Shown here piece after piece: positions 6,681 to 15,605 of a stretch of DNA of 64,000 nt. The stretch is from a bacterium (lineage in GTDB: Bacteria; Myxococcota_A; Polyangia; Nannocystales; Nannocystaceae), in contig JANSYI010000005.1 in the NCBI GenBank assembly GCA_024742475.1, positions 248,001 to 312,000 of the forward strand. Reading direction: 5' to 3'. The notes beneath the pieces were generated by a model. That model ran no database searches and was not told the DNA's origin. It worked only from the letters and a program-made list of their open reading frames with translations. Each line of letters opens with the position of its first letter. The first letter of the stretch is position 1. The position numbers were made by a program, and so were the translations under genes.

Positions 6681-9119
6681 TCACCAAGACGCCCAGAACT
6701 CGGCGAGGGCCCCGACCGGGTCCTCGGGCACGAGCTCGATGGGATCGTACTGGTACCAGTCCTCGGGCAGGCTCTCGACGATCTCCGGTCGCACGAAGCG
6801 GCGACCAAGAAGCACGACGATGCCGCGGTCGTCTTCGCGACGAATGACACGGCCCGCCGCCTGCACGACGCGCTGCAGCCCGGGATAGATCATCGCGTAC
6901 GCGTAACCCGCCTGCCGGGTCGCCTCGAAGTGTCGCGCCATCGCGGCGCGCTGGAACCCGATGGGCGGCAGGCACGGCCCCACCACGAACGCGCCGAGCA
7001 GCGCATCGCCGGGGAGGTCAATGCCTTCGCCGAACACACCCCCACTGACCGCGAGCAGCAGCCGCGGGCCCTGACCTTGGACGAAGCGGTCGAGCAGAGC
7101 CCGCCGGTCTGCGAGGGACGAACGCGGCGCCTGAGCGAGCACCTGGCCCAAGCGGGGCAGCTGCTCTCGGACCGCGGCGAGGTAGGCGAAGGAGGGAAAG
7201 AACGCCATGTACGGGCCGGGCTTCAGCGCCATGACTTCGGCGATGGTGCTGGCGATCTGAGGCAGGCTCGCGCCCCGGTCGCGATAGGTCGTGGAGACGG
7301 ACGGCACGATCACGACGCGGCGTTGGTCCGCCGAGAACGGCGAGGGCACGCGCAGCTTGACCGCATCGAGTGCGTCGAGGCCCAGCACGTCTCCCCAGTA
7401 GTCGAGCGGAGCCAGCGTCGCGCTCATGCACACCACCGCTTCAGCCTCTCGATGGCGGCGGGTGAGGGCGCGCGCCGGGTCGATGCACACCACGCCCACG
7501 CCGGCGCCACCGCGAACCTTGGGACCGATGGCGTACGCCACCAAGTCGTCGGAGAACGTCTCGCAGGCTTCGGAGCAGCGAATGACGGTGCGGAACAGCT
7601 CGGTGACCGGGTCGGGGTCGTCAGAGTCGGCGTCCCACGCCTGCGGCGCTCGGGAGAGGCGCTGTAGAAGCAGCAGTCGGGCGCGCCGAGCCAGCGCATC
7701 GAAGCTGACCGGGAAGTGTTCGAGCTCGAAGATGCCTTGGTGCTCGAGCTGGCCGCTTCCTTCGGGCGGAGGCTTGGACGCGACCGCGCCGACCTCGTTG
7801 CGAAGATCGGCGAGCCACTGCGCGATCACCATCGCCATGGGATCGGCCGACGACACCATGCGCTCTGCCGTTTCGATCTGCCGGATGGTGACCCGGGCGC
7901 TGGAGTAGTCGCGTGCCCGATCGAACAAGTTGTGGGCCTCGTCGACGACGACGACCGTGGGAGGGCCGTCCCTGCTCAGTAGGGCGATCGACGGATCGAA
8001 CACGTAGTTGAAGTCACCGACGACCAGGTCCGCCTGATGGGCCAAGTCGGATGCGAGCTCGTACGCGCACAGCGTATGGCGCTGGGCAGCCTCGAGCAGC
8101 GCCTCGGTGCCGACGTAGGCGTGCGAGCGCGCGAGCGTCTCGAGCACCGGGGGCGCTCGCTCGACGTAGTTGGTCAGCCGCGGACAGGTGCGCCGATCAC
8201 ATCGACCCGAGCCCAGGGTGCACAACCGAGAGCGCGCGTGCAGGCTGACCGCCAGCGGCGGGCGAACGTCGGAATCGGCGTCGACGGGGCTGGCGTTGCG
8301 AAGGGCTTCGAACGTCTCGGCAACGTGAGCGTGCTGGGTGGTCTTGGGCGTGGCGTAGAACACTCGGTGCCCCTGCCGCGCCGCATGACGGATGCCGCCA
8401 AAGAGTGCAGCCGCCGTCTTGCCGGTGCCGGTGGGCGCCTGCACGAGCAGAGGTCGCCGCTCCGCAAACGCATCGTCGATCGCATCGACCAGCATGGCCT
8501 GCCCCTCCCGCATCTCGCCGTGGGGAAACACCAAGCCCTCGGCCCAACGTGCCCGTGCCGCCGCCCTGCGCTCGGCGGTGCGGGCCGTGGCGATCGCCCT
8601 ACGAAGCAGCTCCACCAGCTGTGCCCGCGTCTGCTCGGCGTCGAACGGCACCCCGGTGTGCACGGCTTCGCCGTCGGCGAGCGAGACACGCACGACGTCC
8701 AGCGCGATTCTCCGGGTCTCGCCCTCGCCGAGCAGCGCCAGCGCATACGTGGACACCTGCAGCCGCGCCGCCACGGGTACCTCCACATCGGCGTGCTGCA
8801 TGACCGACTTGACCTCTTCGATGGTGACGACCTGGTCGGTCTCGATGAGGCCATCCATGCGCCCTGTGATGCGGGCCTCGAACCCATCGACCTCCAGCGT
8901 GAGCGCGACCGCTCGCTCGGCCGTGAAGACCTCGCCCAGCTCCGCCTCGCGCCGCGTCCGATAGCGGGCGTGCACGTCCGACCCGAGCTGCACCCGCAGA
9001 CTCGACCCGCGCCCGCGGGGCCGCAAGACCGAGGCGCTGGCGATCAAGTCGCGAACGCCGGCTTCGATACGCTTCGCAGAGAAGTCGACCTGAACCACAG
9101 GCGCAGCACTATACTGCAC
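6681..9119 (-). CDS. DinG/XPD-like ATP-dependent DNA helicase with N-terminal PD-(D/E)XK domain
   Basis: 812 residues. The N-terminal ~150 residues contain GRMDGLIETDQ and TIEEVKS, the D...ExK arrangement of RecB/Cas4-like nucleases. The helicase follows: Walker A APTGTGKTAA, a set of cysteines typical of the XPD iron-sulphur domain (LCTLGSGRCDRRTCPR, then TLCAYEL), DEAH box in VVVDEAHNLF, and C-terminal motifs SATLAPLDYW and QAAGRVIRREDDRG. The family unwinds DNA 5' to 3'; the nuclease-plus-FeS-helicase layout suggests DNA repair or processing of foreign DNA. It stands alone on the minus strand. Confidence 0.88.
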   Translation of the reverse strand: MQYSAAPVVQVDFSAKRIEAGVRDLIASASVLRPRGRGSSLRVQLGSDVHARYRTRREAELGEVFTAERAVALTLEVDGFEARITGRMDGLIETDQVVTIEEVKSVMQHADVEVPVAARLQVSTYALALLGEGETRRIALDVVRVSLADGEAVHTGVPFDAEQTRAQLVELLRRAIATARTAERRAAARARWAEGLVFPHGEMREGQAMLVDAIDDAFAERRPLLVQAPTGTGKTAAALFGGIRHAARQGHRVFYATPKTTQHAHVAETFEALRNASPVDADSDVRPPLAVSLHARSRLCTLGSGRCDRRTCPRLTNYVERAPPVLETLARSHAYVGTEALLEAAQRHTLCAYELASDLAHQADLVVGDFNYVFDPSIALLSRDGPPTVVVVDEAHNLFDRARDYSSARVTIRQIETAERMVSSADPMAMVIAQWLADLRNEVGAVASKPPPEGSGQLEHQGIFELEHFPVSFDALARRARLLLLQRLSRAPQAWDADSDDPDPVTELFRTVIRCSEACETFSDDLVAYAIGPKVRGGAGVGVVCIDPARALTRRHREAEAVVCMSATLAPLDYWGDVLGLDALDAVKLRVPSPFSADQRRVVIVPSVSTTYRDRGASLPQIASTIAEVMALKPGPYMAFFPSFAYLAAVREQLPRLGQVLAQAPRSSLADRRALLDRFVQGQGPRLLLAVSGGVFGEGIDLPGDALLGAFVVGPCLPPIGFQRAAMARHFEATRQAGYAYAMIYPGLQRVVQAAGRVIRREDDRGIVVLLGRRFVRPEIVESLPEDWYQYDPIELVPEDPVGALAEFWASW

Positions 9120-9145
9120 GCGCGTTCACGACCAGGCACGAACCG

Positions 9146-9433
9146 CTACGCGTCGGCGTCGGAGGCGAGCACGAGCTCGTAGACGCGGTCGGGCGAGTCG
9201 TCTTCCGTGTCGGCAACGACGCACGAGATTCGAGCGAGCTCGGCGAGCGCCTCGATGGCGCGGCCACGCTCTTCATCGTCCGCAGACGCCAACGTGCCCG
9301 CGCTCGAGCGAAGAAACGCCGCGGCGAGGTCCTTGAACAAGTACACGCGGTTCTCGATCGTCGAATCGTCCTCGGGCATGCCGTCTTCATAGCGGTTCGA
9401 GTGCCAGACCGCGAGCACTGTCGGCATCGCCAT
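9146..9433 (-). CDS. Hypothetical protein
   Basis: 95 residues from the ATG at 9433 (9427 also possible). Acidic and mostly helical, with no motif I recognise. It lies just upstream of the helicase gene on the same strand, with 26 nt between them, so the two could be co-transcribed. The 295 bases from here to 9728 contain no convincing gene and serve as the leader of the MerC-like gene. Confidence 0.5.
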   Translation of the reverse strand: MAMPTVLAVWHSNRYEDGMPEDDSTIENRVYLFKDLAAAFLRSSAGTLASADDEERGRAIEALAELARISCVVADTEDDSPDRVYELVLASDADA

Positions 9434-9728
9434 GCCTGAGGCCGTCGGCATTGAGCGCAGCACACACGTCAGCGGACCGCGAAGGGGTCGCGAATGCCGT
9501 CGGGGTGACGGCGCGGTGGAGGCTGCGCCGGGGTTTCCTCGGGCGTCGGCTTCGGGCAACGGAAGCGGTTCGAGGTCGGCGCATCGGTGGCCGCGAATCT
9601 GTTGGACGGCGATGTCCTGCTCGAGCTTCAGCGCGTGTCGACTTCGAGCGGATCAGGGCCTACCCTCCCCGGGGTCTGAGCGCTGACCACCACGGTGGCC
9701 GACGCGGTCGGACAAACACCGCAGCATC

Positions 9729-10226
9729 GTGAGCAACGCAGACCGAACCGATCGAGCCGGAGCCATCGCCGGCACCCTGTGCGCAGCGCACTGCGCCATC
9801 AGTGCGTTCCTCCCCGCGGCCTTCGGGGTCTTGGGCCTGGGGTTCCTGCTGGGGCACGAGGCGGAATGGGTGCTGAGCAGCCTGGCGATGCTCTTCGCGA
9901 CCGTCGCGCTGGTGCTGGCATGGCGGGCGCGCAAAGACCGTCGCGTGGCGGGCCTTCTCGCGCTCGGCATCGTGGGGCTGCTCGCTTCTCGCCTCGTCGA
10001 GACCGCCGCCGGTCATGGCGATCATCACGGGGAGGCCCACGCGGCCGAGCACGGCCACGAAGGCCACGTCGAAGCGGGCCACGACGACGGTGGTGCCCCA
10101 TGGCACCTCGTCGGCACCGGCATCGGCGTGCTCGCAGGGCTCACGCTCGTGTTTGGCCACGTGCTCAATCTCCGAGCCCAGCGCGCCCCGCGGCCCTGCG
10201 AACGCCCCTGCGACGAGGTGTGCTGA
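9729..10226 (+). CDS. MerC-domain membrane protein, metal-related
   Basis: 165 residues, GTG start. The N-terminus has the MerC-like pair in LCAAHCAISAFLP, followed by hydrophobic segments near GVLGLGFLLGH, WVLSSLAMLFATVALVLAW, GLLALGIVGLLAS and HLVGTGIGVLAGLTLVFG. A His/Asp/Glu-rich loop (HGDHHGEAHAAEHGHEGH) and a Cys-rich tail (CERPCDEVC) add probable metal ligands. MerC proteins move mercury or other soft metals across the inner membrane. The metallothionein and CorE-like sigma genes follow, which supports a metal-response role; the metal is not known. Confidence 0.75.
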   Translation: MSNADRTDRAGAIAGTLCAAHCAISAFLPAAFGVLGLGFLLGHEAEWVLSSLAMLFATVALVLAWRARKDRRVAGLLALGIVGLLASRLVETAAGHGDHHGEAHAAEHGHEGHVEAGHDDGGAPWHLVGTGIGVLAGLTLVFGHVLNLRAQRAPRPCERPCDEVC

Positions 10227-10303
10227 GCCGCACCGCAGGGGTTTCTTTGGGGTCCGTGTAAGAGTTGGCCTCCTGCGTCCGTCTTCGGGGCAAAGGCCAT
10301 TCG

Positions 10304-10462
10304 ATGACCGAATCCAAGACCTGCTCCTGCGAAAACTGTCCCCCCTCCTGCAAGTGCGAGAAGGCGTCGCCGACGTCTGGCGGCTGCTGCTGCGGCGAAA
10401 CCTGCACCTGCGGCCCAAACTGCGCTTGTCCCGCGACGTGCGGCTGCCCGAAGGCCAGGTAG
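10304..10462 (+). CDS. Metallothionein-like Cys-rich small protein
   Basis: 52 residues with 14 cysteines in CxC, CxxC and CCC patterns (KTCSCENC, CKC, CCCGETCTC, CACPATCGC). No aromatic residues and no signal peptide, as expected for a cytoplasmic thiolate-cluster protein that binds Cu, Zn or Cd. The ATG at 10304 is preferred to an earlier start at 10265 because all cysteines lie after it. It sits between the MerC-like gene and the CorE-like sigma gene, with only 10 nt before the latter. Confidence 0.8.
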   Translation: MTESKTCSCENCPPSCKCEKASPTSGGCCCGETCTCGPNCACPATCGCPKAR

Positions 10463-10472
10463 CATCATCTCG

Positions 10473-11039
10473 ATGAACGCCGCGACGCGCCGCGTCGTCT
10501 CCGACGCCTTGCGAGAGCATCGAGATCGACTCGAGGCGTTCGTGCGCGCGCGCGTTCCCGCGTCCGAGGTCGACGACGTCCTGCAGGTCGCGGCGATGCG
10601 CGCGCTCGAGAAGCACGCCAGCCTACGCGACCCGCTGCGCGTGCTCGCGTGGCTGTTCACCATCCACCGCAACGCCATCGCCGACGCCGTGCGCAAGGCG
10701 GGCCACCGCGAGCGGCTCGTCGACCGCGCTCGTGCCGAAGCCGCCAACGACCACGCCAGCGAGCTCCCCGCAATGCTCGCCGAGCCCGTCTGCCGCTGCA
10801 GCCTCGCGCAAGTCGAGCGCCTCAGCGACCCCTACGCCTCCATGCTCACCCTCGTCGACCTCGGCGACCTGAGCGTCGCCGAAGCGTCCCGCACCCTGGG
10901 CATCTCCCCCAACAACGGCGCCGTCCGCCTGCACCGCGCCCGCAAGGCATTGCGCGAGCGCATGCTCGAGCACTGCGGCGTCAGCTCGGCGAGAGAGTGC
11001 GCGCAGTGCCGATGCATCGACGAAGGCTGCTGCGCCTGA
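10473..11039 (+). CDS. CorE-like ECF sigma factor with C-terminal Cys-rich domain
   Basis: 188 residues. Sigma2 region (VDDVLQVAAMRALEKH, LAWLFTIHRNAIADAVR) and sigma4 helix-turn-helix (SVAEASRTLGISPNNGAVRLHRARKAL is the span 130-156) are clear. A CRC motif lies in the linker between them and the C-terminus ends CAQCRCIDEGCCA. This CxC-linker plus Cys-rich tail is the hallmark of CorE-type factors, described in Myxococcus xanthus as metal sensors that need no anti-sigma. The metallothionein and MerC-like genes directly upstream are probable targets. Which metal switches it cannot be read from sequence. Confidence 0.85.
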   Translation: MNAATRRVVSDALREHRDRLEAFVRARVPASEVDDVLQVAAMRALEKHASLRDPLRVLAWLFTIHRNAIADAVRKAGHRERLVDRARAEAANDHASELPAMLAEPVCRCSLAQVERLSDPYASMLTLVDLGDLSVAEASRTLGISPNNGAVRLHRARKALRERMLEHCGVSSARECAQCRCIDEGCCA

Positions 11040-11049
11040 GGAGGTGCCG

Positions 11050-12732
11050 CTATTCGGCGACTGGCTCCGCGAACGACGTTTCGGGCGCCGCGATCGGGTT
11101 CTCTACTTCGAGCTCGCGATCGAGCAGCTCCACGTCGAGCGCGGCCATGGTGGCCTTGGCCTTCTCCAGCAGCGTGTGCAGCTTCTTGTCGCCGATGCGC
11201 AGCTGTTCGTGCAGCACGTCAGCGGCCTTGGCGATCTTGTCGACCTCCTTGCGCATCTTGGCGATGCGCCCCAGCTCGGCGTGGATGCGACGGTCCACGT
11301 CTTGGAGCGCTTCGATGTCGCCCTTGTCGGCGATGGCCGACGTTCGGGTCGCCATGAAGGTGGCCGAGAACAGCGCGGCCTGGAGCATGGCGTCGCTGCT
11401 CGGGTCTTCGGGGTCCCACTGCACGAAGATCGTGCTGCCGAACCGAGCGAACTGTGGGGCGCCGGACCACGCGGACGCCCGGGCGATGACGAAGAGCCCG
11501 ACATCGGCCCCGCGGTTCTCGCGGGCCCGCTCCATCTCGGCCAGCATCTTGGCTGCGTTGTACGAGGCGTCGCGCTTGGCTTCGACCACGACGTTGCACC
11601 CATTGAAGATGCTCTGGGCGGGGAAGCGGACGAGGGCGTCGCCGACCTTGCAGCGCCCGAGCTTGCCCGTGGTGCTGCCCGTGGGCTCGACGATGTACTC
11701 GGTTCCGCAGGCCGCGGTGATGAAGTCCACCACCTGCTCTTCGAAGGTGGTCCCTCCCCGAGGGCTCGAAGCGTCGGATTCCTTCCGTGACTCCGAGCGT
11801 GCGACCACGTCTCGGATGTACTGATCCAGCTCCTGCTGGCGCTTCCCTTGTTGCTCCAACAGCTCACGATGGGACTGGCCCTGAGCGTGGAGGAGATCGG
11901 CGATGACCTTGCGGACCGCGGCCATCGGTGAACCTTCATTGTGCGGGTTGATCGCCCGCAACAGCTCTTGCTGCGTGGCCTCGGTCGCCTTGACCAGCCG
12001 CGCAATGGCGGAGTTCTCGTCGTTGGCGTCGAGCGCCGAGACGGCCTTCTCGAGCTGGCCGGCGCCGCGACGCTGCGCCTCTTCCATCTCCTTGCGGAGG
12101 CTGGTGAGCACCCGAGCGAGCGCCCCGTCGGGCGCAGCCGGATCGAGCGCCTGCGCCATGTCGCGCTGGCTCTGCTGCAGCACCGCGGCGAGGCGCTCTT
12201 CGAACATCTGGACCACGCTGCCCTTGTGGTCGGGATCGAGCCGCTTGAACAACTCGCTGTGCTCTCCAACCTGAGCCGCGAGGGTACGGGCGAGCTGGCT
12301 GTGTTCGCCGGTGAGCTGCTCTTCGAGCACCCGGTTGAGGGTGCCGTCGTCGGCCAAGAATGCGGCCATGTTGCGGGCCACTTTGCCGTCCTGCGGATCG
12401 AAGTAGGCCTTCATCGCGGTCTCGACCGCGTCGAGTTGGTCGGCGACGTGGCGCTTCATCGCCGCATCGACATCGCTCAGGAGCGTCTTGCCGATGTCCT
12501 CGAGCTTGCTCTCGCGGGCCTGCGCTTGGGCGTTGCCCAGGGCGCGCAGCCCGATCTGCCAGGCCTCCTCGGCCAGGCGGCGCTGCTGCGGCTCGGGCAG
12601 CTCGGCAAAGAGCGTCGTCGCCTCGCTTCGAGCGTCGTCGAGCGTCACGCGGACGCTCTGCTCGACGAGCAGCGCGTCGATGGTGATGGCCGAGCGCTGA
12701 AGCGTCGGCGGGTGGGTGGATGGAACGTCCAT
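11050..12732 (-). CDS. Coiled-coil protein with PD-(D/E)XK-like domain
   Basis: 560 residues. The first ~330 residues are charged, Ala/Glu/Gln-rich and helical, probably coiled coil (VAETAMKAY, EEAQRRGAGQLEKA, ELLEQQGKRQQELDQ). A compact domain follows (about 330-460) with TTFEEQVVDF, GDALVRFP and NVVVEAKRDASYNAA; the E-x-K with a preceding acidic residue resembles a PD-(D/E)XK nuclease core of the RmuC/DUF2130 kind. A second helical stretch closes the protein. It starts 8 nt after the stop of the 69-residue ORF and shares its upstream TTCAGCTT/GTGGACC box, so it appears to belong to the five-site regulon. Confidence 0.7.
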   Translation of the reverse strand: MDVPSTHPPTLQRSAITIDALLVEQSVRVTLDDARSEATTLFAELPEPQQRRLAEEAWQIGLRALGNAQAQARESKLEDIGKTLLSDVDAAMKRHVADQLDAVETAMKAYFDPQDGKVARNMAAFLADDGTLNRVLEEQLTGEHSQLARTLAAQVGEHSELFKRLDPDHKGSVVQMFEERLAAVLQQSQRDMAQALDPAAPDGALARVLTSLRKEMEEAQRRGAGQLEKAVSALDANDENSAIARLVKATEATQQELLRAINPHNEGSPMAAVRKVIADLLHAQGQSHRELLEQQGKRQQELDQYIRDVVARSESRKESDASSPRGGTTFEEQVVDFITAACGTEYIVEPTGSTTGKLGRCKVGDALVRFPAQSIFNGCNVVVEAKRDASYNAAKMLAEMERARENRGADVGLFVIARASAWSGAPQFARFGSTIFVQWDPEDPSSDAMLQAALFSATFMATRTSAIADKGDIEALQDVDRRIHAELGRIAKMRKEVDKIAKAADVLHEQLRIGDKKLHTLLEKAKATMAALDVELLDRELEVENPIAAPETSFAEPVAE

Positions 12733-12740
12733 GGTCGGCG

Positions 12741-12950
12741 CTACTCGTGAAAGGCTCGGTCGGCGCGGCCGAGCACGTGGGATTGGCGTTGCATCAAGAA
12801 CGCCTCGATCTCTTCGGCCTCGCTGCCGGAGCAGGGCTGCTCCGCCAGCAGGCCGAGGAGCGCGTCGAGAGAAGCGTCCTCATCTCCGGCCAGGATGGGG
12901 CCGAAGCGGTTGGGGTCGTGCTCGAGCGAGCTATAGACTCGGTGGTTCAT
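12741..12950 (-). CDS. Small acidic protein, first gene of the coiled-coil nuclease pair
   Basis: 69 residues from the ATG at 12950. An in-frame GTG at 12977 is rejected because it falls inside the promoter-like box. The protein is acidic (GDEDASLDALLGLLAEQ) with no recognised domain. It lies 21 nt downstream of the box at 12971-13000 and is followed after 8 nt by the coiled-coil gene. The small-first-gene layout parallels the DUF3892-first cassettes, although the protein itself does not resemble DUF3892. Confidence 0.55.
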   Translation of the reverse strand: MNHRVYSSLEHDPNRFGPILAGDEDASLDALLGLLAEQPCSGSEAEEIEAFLMQRQSHVLGRADRAFHE

Positions 12951-12970
12951 GTTGCGTCGTCGGTTCAACA

Positions 12971-13000
12971 GGTCCACTCGGCAGCGGACGGAAGCTGAAC
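12971..13000 (-). promoter_or_regulatory. Box 1 of the TTCAGCTT-N14-GTGGTCC promoter-like family
   Basis: Minus strand: TTCAGCTT (12999-12992), 14 nt, GTGGACC (12977-12971). One mismatch from the consensus in the second half. It lies between the stop of the Lon-TPR gene and the start of the small ORF at 12950, pointing at the latter. The spacing is identical in all five boxes. Confidence 0.75.
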
Positions 13001-13028
13001 GTCGCGACGCGACTTTGTTCGAACCGGG

Positions 13029-15569
13029 TCAGTAGACCTCACCGCCGGCGTACGGGAAGCCCTCGGCTTCTTCGATCAGCCGGTCGCGCAGGCCTTGCTG
13101 GGCTGGCGGAACCTCGAGGGCCAGCATCTGCCCGACGCACGCATCGGCGCGATCGTGCTCGCCAAGCAGGCGGTAGGCCCACGCGGTGGTTCGCAGGATG
13201 CCCAGCTGGGGCCAGAAGCCAAGGTGTCGGCTCAGGCCGAGCGCTTCGCGGGCGCAGGAGAGCGCAGCGTCACCGTCGCCCTGGGCCACGAAGACGCGAG
13301 CGCGCTCGTACTGGAGGTACATCCAGCAGGATCTGTAGTATGGGCGACTGTCGGGACGCGTGTGCGACTCGAGGTCGCGCTGGGCGTGCTCGAGGGTGAC
13401 CAGCGCGTCGTCAGTACGACCAAGGTTGCGTTGGGCCTGGGACAGGTAGACGCGGGACCGGCCGGACTCTTCGCGGTGATGCTGGTCGTGGTGGGCGACG
13501 GCTCGAGTCAGCAAGGCCTCGGCGGTTTCGAACTCGCGCGCGTGCAGGCGGGCGCGCCCTACCGTTCCGAGGGCCTGGCCGATGAGCTCGGCGTGTGCAT
13601 CCTCGGGGGCGGAGGCGAGGAGTTCTTCGATCGCGCGAGTCTCGGAGGTGCAGGTCTTCCTGTCCTCGTGATCGATCGCAACGCCCAGCTTCGCGGTGCG
13701 GGCCGCGAGCTGGACCTCGTCCGGCTTGCCGTCGAGATCGATGGCCACAAGCGCTGCCTTGGCGGCGTACAGCTCTCCGGCGTGCACGTAGGCGAGCACG
13801 ATCAGCGGCTGAGCGTCTCGAACGAGGCCTTCATACTTCTTGCCCTCGAGCGCCTCGACCAGCGACTGCATCCGTCGGGCAACGACCACCCATGGGTTGC
13901 CGAAGGCTCCGTAGCAAGCGACGTTCTGGCTCTGGGTTGCCGCGACGAGCGTCTCGAGAGCCTCGGCCCTCGAGGCGTTGTCGGGCCACGCGCCCTCGAC
14001 CTTGGAGACGTCGAGCCCCGCAGCGTTGAGGGCGCCCGAGACCGAAGACACGGTCTCGAGCGACGGTTCGCCTACGGCCTGATCAGCCGACACGAGAACG
14101 GTTGCGTCCGCACCCAGGACAACACGGGCGGCTGCCACCTTGGCGGGCACGTGATCGACGGGCTTGACGGTCCAAGCTCCGCCACGCGAGTGCAAACGAC
14201 CGGTCGCACAGAGACTTTCCCGAATCACAGTGTCGGTCCACAGGGACGCGAACGCCAGCGCGAACGCCAGCCCCAGCGAGGAGCCGTCGACCGTGTCGAT
14301 GGGGCCGGGCTCGTCGAGGAGCACGATGTGCTCTTCGAGTGGATACGGAGCCATGCCGTCACGACACAGTGACCCGGTGGCCTGGAAAGCGTCGCGGATC
14401 GCCTTCTTGGCGAGCGCGCCAAACTCCGGACACTGCGCGAACGGGTCGCCCGTCCCACCACGCTTGATCGTGGCCCGGAGCACTCGACCTCGGCCGTGCT
14501 CGGGCCGGCCGGGTGCGTCGATGGCCACGAGGATGGACACCGTGCCGGGCTCGCTGGCGGCCGCAACGGCGCGGAGACGAGGTGGCTGCGCGGCGTCCTC
14601 CTCAGCGGTCGTTCGGTGGTCGCTCAGCTGGACGACATCCGCATACTCGACCTGCTTCTCCTCCCTGACGTCGTCGAGCCCGGACTCGAGCACCGCATTG
14701 GGGACACGAGCATCGAGCCGGGCCCGAAATCCCCACCACGCGGTCTCGTCGACGGCCTGTCCATCGACGAGCATGGCGTAATGGCCGCTGTCGAGCAGCA
14801 TGAGCGCCTGACCCAGCGGCGCGAGGGCCCGATCCACGGCGACCAGCTGGGCGTCGAGTTCCTCATCGCACAGGCGATGCGCCAGTCGGTCGAGGGCGAG
14901 CTGGGTCTCCAGCGCGGTGACCACCCAGGCCTGCTCGTCGTCGTCGTCGAGCTTGGCGTTGACGAAGGCATCGCGCGCCGCGACCAGACCCTCGTGAAAC
15001 GAGCCAGACTCGAGCTCCCGCGCGACGGAGAGGGCGACGGCGCGCGCCCGTGGGTGCGCAAGGCCGTCGGCAAGCCGGGAGACCGAGACGAAGGCGTCGT
15101 GCGCAGCACGGAGCGGCTCGGGGATGTACTCGCGCAGCGGCGTCTCGAAGGCGCCGAGGACCGGGTCGTTCCAGAGCAAGCGGTTGGTGCCATAGGGAAC
15201 GTCGAGCGTAGGATGAGCCTCGTCGCTGTCGACAATCGTCCAGGAGGTGCCATGGGCGGTCAGGCGACCTTCCCGGTGTGCGTCGGGCCCGAGGTGCGGC
15301 AGCGGCAGCAGGTCGATGACCCGCGCATGCTCCAGCTCACTCGGATCCACTGCCACCGACAGGGTGAACCGAGGATCGAGGCGGAGCACAACCGCTTCGT
15401 CTACAAGGTCGAGCAGCCGACGTCGGTAGGCGTCACGCCAGGGACCACCATCGAGGACCCATTCTCGAATCATGGCGGCGTCGGCTGCAGAAAGCTCACC
15501 GTCGAGCCACGATTCGAGCACGGCGAGGACAACGGGGCCGTCGCGGCGCAGTTCCATATTGTCGGTCAT
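13029..15569 (-). CDS. Lon-type S16 protease domain fused to C-terminal TPR repeats
   Basis: 846 residues. Residues 1-~330 are helical with no recognised domain. A Lon proteolytic-like domain spans about 340-500: DGSSLG at 428-433 corresponds to Lon DGPSAG with nucleophile S431, and HVPAKVAAA gives the dyad lysine K477. The 46-residue S-K distance is close to the 43 of E. coli Lon, and TGRL/GGAW fills the intervening strand positions. No Lon AAA+ module is present. Residues ~600-846 look like TPR or helical repeats (AEALLTRAVAHHDQ, LGRTDDALVTLEHAQ). The gene follows a sigma factor and an NYN protein and has its own box 2 just upstream. A regulated peptidase with a TPR sensor, similar in logic to CHAT-TPR conflict proteins, is the inference. 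Confidence 0.75.
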   Translation of the reverse strand: MTDNMELRRDGPVVLAVLESWLDGELSAADAAMIREWVLDGGPWRDAYRRRLLDLVDEAVVLRLDPRFTLSVAVDPSELEHARVIDLLPLPHLGPDAHREGRLTAHGTSWTIVDSDEAHPTLDVPYGTNRLLWNDPVLGAFETPLREYIPEPLRAAHDAFVSVSRLADGLAHPRARAVALSVARELESGSFHEGLVAARDAFVNAKLDDDDEQAWVVTALETQLALDRLAHRLCDEELDAQLVAVDRALAPLGQALMLLDSGHYAMLVDGQAVDETAWWGFRARLDARVPNAVLESGLDDVREEKQVEYADVVQLSDHRTTAEEDAAQPPRLRAVAAASEPGTVSILVAIDAPGRPEHGRGRVLRATIKRGGTGDPFAQCPEFGALAKKAIRDAFQATGSLCRDGMAPYPLEEHIVLLDEPGPIDTVDGSSLGLAFALAFASLWTDTVIRESLCATGRLHSRGGAWTVKPVDHVPAKVAAARVVLGADATVLVSADQAVGEPSLETVSSVSGALNAAGLDVSKVEGAWPDNASRAEALETLVAATQSQNVACYGAFGNPWVVVARRMQSLVEALEGKKYEGLVRDAQPLIVLAYVHAGELYAAKAALVAIDLDGKPDEVQLAARTAKLGVAIDHEDRKTCTSETRAIEELLASAPEDAHAELIGQALGTVGRARLHAREFETAEALLTRAVAHHDQHHREESGRSRVYLSQAQRNLGRTDDALVTLEHAQRDLESHTRPDSRPYYRSCWMYLQYERARVFVAQGDGDAALSCAREALGLSRHLGFWPQLGILRTTAWAYRLLGEHDRADACVGQMLALEVPPAQQGLRDRLIEEAEGFPYAGGEVY

Positions 15570-15605
15570 TTCAGGCCCTCCCTCGCGGTTGCAGATGCCT
15601 CAGCG

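Noticed and set aside
5369..6847. A 492-codon plus-strand frame crossing two genes
   Set aside because: It overlaps the lipoprotein and methyltransferase genes in another frame and is Arg-rich without motifs.
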